Shown in pieces: positions 1 through 64,000 of a DNA stretch of 64,000 bases (position 1 is its first letter; each line of letters starts with the position of its first letter). Source of the DNA: Perca fluviatilis (Eukaryota > Chordata > Actinopteri > Perciformes > Percidae); assembly GCF_010015445.1 (NCBI RefSeq), contig NC_053116.1, positions 3,570,068-3,634,067 of the forward strand, given 5' to 3'. Both the position numbers and the translations under genes were made by a program. Below the pieces are notes generated by a model. The model did no database searches. It was given only the letters and a program-made list of their open reading frames with translations, and was not told where the DNA came from.

Positions 1-380
1 CCTTTTGAAAATCTCTTCACTTCAGTTCAGTCTGAGAGCCAATAAACGAGAATGAGCAAAACGAAACAGAAAGTGGGCACTGTGCTACAATGTTCCCAGT
101 GCACACATCTTCAGTTTTATTTTTCTTAGCGGGGTGCAGAGATTGTTAGCTTCTATTGACCACACAAAACAACCAAATCAGGTGCTTTCAAAAAGCAAGC
201 TCTTACCGCTGCTGCGTCCAACAACAGCAGCACTGCCATCAGCAACACAGGTAGCAACCACTAGGAAACAGCCCACTGCTGGAACAGGGGGTTGGAGGGG
301 GGTTGGGGGGTGAAGTCTCAGTCTGTGTCCTGACAGGGTTCCTACTGTAAACAGAGCATGTGGGCTCCTGGGCTACCAGA
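1..380 (-). other. ephb2: ephb2 3' UTR (partial or complete)
   Basis: Sequence immediately after the stop codon on the minus strand. It has no other coding potential. A possible polyadenylation hexamer AATAAA lies on the minus strand at 121-116, about 260 nt past the stop. EPHB2 transcripts often have long 3' UTRs, so the true end may lie outside the window. Confidence 0.6.
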
Positions 381-58529
<58,149 letters not shown>

Positions 58530-58639
58530 AATCAGAGTCAGTGCAGCCGCGGGACCGCAGAGAGCCGCGATGCGTTTATCGCGCAGCCGTCCAGCAGCAG
58601 GACATTGGCTGGGGGGTTCATTCAGTTGCAGAGCATCAT

Positions 58640-58663
58640 CAGCAGCAGCAGCAGCAGCAGCAG
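58640..58663. repeat. (CAG)8 triplet microsatellite upstream of ephb2 ATG
   Basis: Eight CAG units on the plus strand (CTG on the sense strand of ephb2), 111-134 bp upstream of the chosen start codon, so probably in the 5' leader or promoter. In frame on the minus strand it would encode alanines. Confidence 0.9.
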
Positions 58664-58671
58664 AACAGAAC

Positions 58672-58720
58672 AAGAAGAAGAAGAAGAAGAAGAAGAAGAA
58701 GAAGAAGAAGAAGAAGAAGA
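58672..58720. repeat. (AAG)16 triplet microsatellite upstream of ephb2 ATG
   Basis: About sixteen uninterrupted AAG units on the plus strand (CTT on the gene's sense strand), 9 bp beyond the CAG array. Pure purine/pyrimidine strand asymmetry. Confidence 0.9.
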
Positions 58721-58984
58721 ATAGGGATAAAGGCTGAGGAGCTGCAGCATGGATGTATTAAGAGAACTGCATTCAGGCCAGTTTGGGCGAAACCAAAAGG
58801 AAGGGGGGGTGGGGGGAGGAGGAGACTCATAGTGTGGAAAATAAAAGAACTCTCATTTTGTTTAATGCACAATCAGCTACATACATCAGTATGTTTCTTG
58901 CACATTGATACAGTATTAACAGTCTAATGTATAAACGCGTTCCAGTCAAGGGCAGTTTTTCTTCTACTTTCAGAACATTTCACT

Positions 58985-61100
58985 GATAATAATAATAATA
59001 ATAATAAGCACTTTTACTTAGTTTAGTTCAGTTTATTGGTTTACACATATACAGATTAAATCAATAAAAGATGTGATGGATAGATACAAAAACCCTCAGA
59101 GGGGCTTAATCTGTGCATTCTCCAATGCATACTCCAATTAAAATAGAAATAATCTAAAATACTGGGATTAAAGTAAAATAAAAAGACAAAAAGCCAAAAC
59201 AAAGACATCCCATAGGGATAACATTGCCCCAACAAAACAAATATTTAACAGCTTTCTTAAATAGTTCAAGTGTTAGATTTAAAAAAAATCTGATGGCAAA
59301 GCATTCCATATCCCTGAACCTCTGTCATTTAAACCAAACTGAAGTTGAGATGTTCAACAGATACAGTTTGTAATTATTTTGAGTGCCATAATTATGAACA
59401 ACAACAGTAACAGTAAAAAGATTGTTCATTATAGAATGAAGGAAGTATCTTGTTTAGAGATCTGTACACAACTAAAGCAATGTGTAGTTGATTGACTTGA
59501 TAAACTGTGAGGATGCCTGATCTTAAAAACAGGACAAGTTTAGTGGGATGAGTACTTCCCCATACAGAGTTACAGTAGTATATGTAAGGATTGACCATAG
59601 AATAATTTAAAAGCATGGCAACCTCTGTGTTTATCATGAAAAGACTTTTCCCAAGATTTCAACACTTGTTGCAATTTTAGTCATGACTGTACCAATTGGC
59701 TTTTTCCATGAAAGAGACAATCAAGTTGTACACCAAGAAATCTTGTAGACTGAAGTCTATCTATAATAGTATTGTTTATATGTATATATGAAGACTGATC
59801 AGCATTCCCTGCTCGGACGCCAAAGAAAACATAACATAATTTCTTAATGTTAAGAGATAATTTGTTACAGTTAAATCAACCATTTCAGTTAATGAGTTCA
59901 TGATTTGATACTTTCAATAGTTTTATCAGGGTCTTTATGGGAATAAAAAAACAGTTGTGTAATCAGCAAATAATGCCTTATGAAGATTGTTCAATACGTT
60001 ACGTAGATCATTAATATAGATTAAAAATAATAATGGCCCAAGAACCAATCCTTGAGGTACACCACAAGTGACATTGCAAAGAGAAGAATTTATATCATTG
60101 ATAGAGATAAGATACAGCAATGGAAGTAGAGTGATTCTTTCTAAACCCATATTGGTGAGTAAATAATATATTATGCCTACTGAGATGATTCAACAATCTT
60201 TGATAAACAAGTTTTTCCAACACTTTTGCCATTACTGGTAAACGTGAAGTTGGTCTATAGTGCTCAAACAAGGCTGTGTCACTGTCTTTGTATAGCAGAA
60301 TGATTTTTGCTATTTTTAATTCAACAGGAACAATGCCTTTTTGTAATAAAAGATTGCAGATATGAGTTAAAGGCAAATGTATCAGACCATGAACTGAGTT
60401 AAGCAAACTACCAGTCTTTAAGATTGTGTAAGACTTTCTGAATTTCAGCTTCCGTAACCAGAGGAAACTCAAAATCTTCCTGCATGGGAGAATTTGTGAA
60501 CTGCAAAGGATCAATTTTATTAGGTGGAATCTTTGAAGCCAGGTCATCTCCAATTGTTGAGAAAAAATGATTAAATGTATCACCAATTTCTTCAGGCTTG
60601 CTTATGATGCCATAATTGAATTCTGATGGTAATTTTGTAAACGTTTTGTGTTTGTTAATAATAAAGTTAATAGTTTGCCAAAGATATGCCATATTATTTT
60701 TATATTTGGTCAACTTGGTTTTAAAGTAGTGTTTCTTGGATCTTTTGCTAAAATGATTTAATTTTTCTGTAATTTTTAAATTTAGCTAAATTAAAAGGGG
60801 TGGGACTCTGAAGATATTTTTTTGTGCCTGTGTTTAGTTTTTACAGAAGTCAGCATAGCAGAAATTATCCAGTGATTAGCTGATCTACACTGAGATTTAG
60901 ATGAAGCAAGAGTTAGGGGGAAAGATTCTTCGAAACACTGCAAGACAAAATTAGAAAAAGAGGTGAATGCTTTTTAAGGATCCTCAGATTGAGGAATATC
61001 TGTCCACTGATGTTGAGAGATCATTTCTTGGAAATTTGAAGTATTAGTTTTGTTGAAAAATCTGTTATATTTTGGAGCTATGTATGATTGTTTGGAAATT
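58985..61100 (-). mobile_element. Non-LTR retrotransposon, degenerate, upstream of ephb2
   Basis: Minus-strand frames, 5' to 3': FNHFFSTIGDDLASKIPPNK (60713-60408); VELKIAKIILLYKDSDTALF, EHYRPTSRLPVMAKVLEKLV and QYGFRKNHSTS (60586-60095); CGVPQGLVLGPLLFLIYIND and LFADYTTVF, where FADD has become FADY (60150-59935); then the post-RT part with YYCNSVWGSTHPTKL (59637-59392). It ends in an (ATT)n tail at about 59007-58987. Several deletions and frameshifts; jockey-like RT order, clade not assigned. Confidence 0.82.
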
Positions 61101-61264
61101 ATAAATTTTTGAGATACTACTAAAAAAAATCAGCCGCTGGTAGCTAGCGTTCCGGAGCTCTGTAGCCGGTGTTGTACCGAAAACAGACTGCCTACCGAAA
61201 TACGACTGCACGCCGCTAGAGGGCAATGTTGGTCAGTCTAAGTAGTTATGTGCACCAATATTAA

Positions 61265-61965
61265 CCAGGGGTCCGTTCCAGGTAGAAGGTTTAACAAACT
61301 CTGAGTCTAACCCTGATGTCTGAGTTGATTTACCCTGAGATGAGAAACTCTGAGTTTTCGGTTCCAGAACAGCTGATATGAGTTGGTTCAATCAACTCGG
61401 AGTAGGTTCACTCAGGGTTACGCGCGTGCAAAAAAGGCAGTATGAATGGAGCCATGATTCTACGATTCACCATGGTAACAACCACAAATAAACGGGTCGG
61501 CGGAAATACTCATGCGCACAAACAGCGAGTTTTTACATGCATTTCGTTAAAAAAGCAAGACAGCGGCTATGTCAATGGGCTGATGCTGCAAAAGAGAATT
61601 TGTGTGGGAGAAAATTGCTGCTTGAGTCAATGCGTACGCATTAACAGTGTATTAATTTCATATTTAATCACAGTAAATTTATAATATTACTGGTGAAAAC
61701 TGGAATTGTATTATAATTTCATTCAGGTGCAATCCTGTGGGCGAAACAGTAAACTATACTAATCCCATTCTGAGGCTGCAGAACCATGATCATTAACAGA
61801 ACTATAGCTAATGTATAATCTTTTATATTGTATAATTCTTTTTTATGGCTCTCACTGGTTTGTGTCCAGGGAACGCTACATAGACGTTTAAAAAACGTTT
61901 CAGAGCGAGTCACACTTTTCTGACTGCTAAGTTTTCACTAAACCTGCTTTCTGGAACGGGCCTCA
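61265..61965. mobile_element. 700-bp MITE with imperfect terminal inverted repeats
   Basis: Left GGGGTCCGTTCCAGGTAGAA, right end (reverse) GAGGCCCGTTCCAGAAAGCA; both continue to GGTTTA. Internal ACTCTGAGTT repeats. Recognisable as a common fish MITE (Harbinger-like style). Confidence 0.7.
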
Positions 61966-61969
61966 GGTC

Positions 61970-63300
61970 ATTTTTGCAGGGCTTCAGCCCCGAATGTTTT
62001 TATTGTAGCCCCATATGTCTAATGATGTTGTAGGCAACACAAAGTTTAAGTTTCCGTCTTCCCGTGACATGACGTTAACAGTCTATATGGTTCAGGCTGA
62101 AATACACGGAGCTCTGGGGCAGACCCGTGCTTCGCTTTCTGTCCGCTCTGTAAAAATAAAGATGAGCAGCCCGGTTGGTCAGTAGCAGCTTCAGTTAATT
62201 TGTCTCATTCAGAGACCAGAGACCCAAACGGGGATGTCTGTGTCTGTCAGACTCAGATACTACCATATCAGCAGAGCAATAACGTAATGCACAGCATACT
62301 ATATGGCAGGTGTTTTTTTCTTGAAGTATTGTGATTTTATTCTTGTAATATGAGGTTATAACGTTATTTTTTCTCAAAATATTACAATATTACAAGAACA
62401 ATATTAAAAGGCTTGCAGATCAGCAATATTCAGATATTTGACAATATTTGTTCAGATGAAAAAAATTTGTTGACTCAACAGAGATAACAATAAACAACAT
62501 GAATTGATCTACAGGAGAATAAATAGGCGAAAAGAAATACAGACGCAAATTGGGTAATTGTCAGACTTTGCTGTCCTGAGTTAGGGGGGGTGCAGTCACA
62601 TTTCGGCAGGCTCCCATGAACCCATGCCAAAAAAATGAAAAGATGAAATGATGTCTGCAATGCGTGGAAACTAGCACTCAAACTGATATATGTAGTACCA
62701 ACACACTATTTATTGTTTATTTTTAAAATAAATTCAAAAACAAGTGAAATGAGAAATTAAAGATGCAAGCGATGAACGGGCCCTCACATTCTGCACACGT
62801 CGGGGTTGCCGACAGCTCTCATTTGACGCGGCCGTGTATTATTCCCATACTGGACATTACACCGGTTTTAATATCCAACAATGCAATGCGGTAGTAACTA
62901 CGTTCATATCAGGCAAACGGACAGAAACCAAGACACTATGTAACGTCAACAACGCTCTTATTTACATTTCTACTTATTTAAACGACTGTTGGTCTAAGTT
63001 ATTCACTTCTTTCAGTAATTGAAGCATTATCGGTAGGGTCATAGGTCGGAAGGGGCTACCATAATTACGCGTCTTTAACGGTAAGGAGGCTCACAGAAAG
63101 TGACGTTGAAAATTACAGCTTGGTACGTCCAAAAAGATTCCACACTCCTGTGTATTTACACAAAAGTACGCTGTATGTTGAACGATAGTATACATACTGA
63201 GTATGTAGTGCAGAGTATGCAACCCAAGTTCCTAAAGGTGGGGACAATGTTCCAACCACAATTCATGAACATCAATGGAACTTTATTCAAACCTTGGCTT
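61970..63300. other. Upstream stretch: nothing recognised
   Basis: No exon, RNA gene or named repeat. Short ORFs only. Confidence 0.35.
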
Positions 63301-63339
63301 GTTTGTGTCAGCGCTATGGAGCACACTGGCCACGCTTGA

Positions 63340-64000
63340 GCCAAATCACTTACAAGGGTCACAAATGTAGTCTGCCTGCCCAGAGCCTTGAACATTTCTG
63401 GACGGATCTCATCAATCCCAGGGGCTTTGCCACCATGGAGTTGTTTGACTACATCAGTGACTTCCGCCTGGGAAATTGATAACAATCCCCCATCATCCTC
63501 CAGCTCTGCCTCTAACATAGAGGGCGTATTAGTCGGATTCAGGAGTTCCTCAAAGTGCTCCTTCCACCGCCCTATTACCTCCTCAGTTGAGGTCAACAGT
63601 GTCCCATCCTTACTGTACACAGCTTGGATGGTTCCCCGCTTCCCCCTCCTGAGGTGGCGAATGGTTTTCCAGAAGCACCTTGGTGCTGACCGAAAGTCCT
63701 TCTCCATGTCTTCTCCAAACTTCTCCCACACACGCTGCTTTGCCTCTTTCACGGCAGAGGCTGCAGCCCTTCAGGCCCTTCGGTACCCTGCAACTGCCTC
63801 CGGAGTCCTCTGGGATAGCACTCCTCCTAAGACTCCTTCTTCAGTCGGACGGCTTCCCTGACCACCGGTGTCCACCACGGTGTTCGTGGGTTACTGCCCC
63901 TTCAGCAATGGAAACTTTGAACATTGTCCACTCGGGTTCAATGCCCCCAGCCTCCAAAGGGATGCACAAAAAGCTCCGCCGGAGGTGTGAGTTGAAAGTC
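63340..64000 (-). mobile_element. Non-LTR retrotransposon, endonuclease-RT junction, cut by window edge
   Basis: The minus-strand frame from 63752 reads AKQRVWEKFGEDMEKDFRSA, FWKTIRHLRRGKRGTIQAVY, VIGRWKEHFEELLNPTNTPS and VVKQLHGGKAPGIDEIRPEM. These are the linker and first RT block of a fish LINE. Homology ends at about 63340, so it is truncated there; the upstream end (HRGGHRW-like block near 63860) continues past the right edge. Confidence 0.8.

Larger units (their letters stand above)
58530..58740 (-). promoter_or_regulatory. ephb2: Presumed ephb2 5' leader / proximal promoter
   Basis: DNA directly upstream of the start codon. It is GC-rich near the ATG (58541-58620) and then holds a CAG and an AAG triplet array. 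I see no clear TATA box, and the transcription start cannot be placed from sequence alone. The call rests on position. Confidence 0.4.

Overview
The window is vertebrate genomic DNA, almost certainly from a ray-finned fish and probably a percomorph teleost. It carries one multi-exon vertebrate gene in a background of teleost-type transposons: L2/Maui-like, L1/Tx1-like and other non-LTR elements, Tc1, hAT and Harbinger-type DNA elements, a tRNA-derived SINE, and many CA, CT, TA and triplet microsatellites. I see no bacterial genes, CRISPR array, operon or virus.

The only intact protein-coding gene I can support is an EPH receptor tyrosine kinase, ephb2, on the minus strand. I assembled it from splice sites and reading phase: 16 coding exons from the start codon at 58529 down to the stop at 381. 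They total 2967 nt and encode 988 aa, close to mammalian EPHB2 (about 987 aa in the common isoform). Every exon joins in phase with AG/GT borders. The protein has a signal peptide, ephrin-binding domain, Cys-rich region, two fibronectin III repeats, a transmembrane helix, a juxtamembrane segment with two tyrosines, a kinase domain with all catalytic motifs, a SAM domain and a C-terminal PDZ ligand (SVEV). The C-terminal tail favours EPHB2 over EPHB1, B3 and B4. I cannot tell ephb2a from ephb2b.

Layout: 1-380 is the 3' UTR; 381-13809 holds exons 16 to 5, closely spaced except for introns 15, 10 and 8; 16123-16278 is exon 4; 23678-24362 is the large ligand-binding exon 3; 26882-26946 is exon 2; intron 1 spans 31.5 kb (26947-58465); exon 1 and the presumed promoter lie at 58466 to about 58740; 58980-64000 is upstream DNA containing two minus-strand LINE fragments.

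Most of the non-coding DNA is layered transposon debris. Several insertions are readable to the base because target-site duplications (TSDs) survive. They are an 870-bp hAT remnant inside an L2 RT ORF (9971-10840), a 630-bp hAT element near exon 10 (7370-7999), a 1249-bp hAT element with a GC-rich interior (38432-39680), a degenerate Tc1 element inside a Harbinger-like MITE (50877-53097), and a short MITE with TTAGGG-like motifs (5948-6213). A MITE in intron 4 holds exactly fourteen 46-bp tandem units, each with a TATATAAA motif. I found no convincing new biological system. The best leads are these nested insertions, the minisatellite, an unusual cysteine in the kinase domain, and two unexplained open stretches near 43.7 and 57.1 kb.
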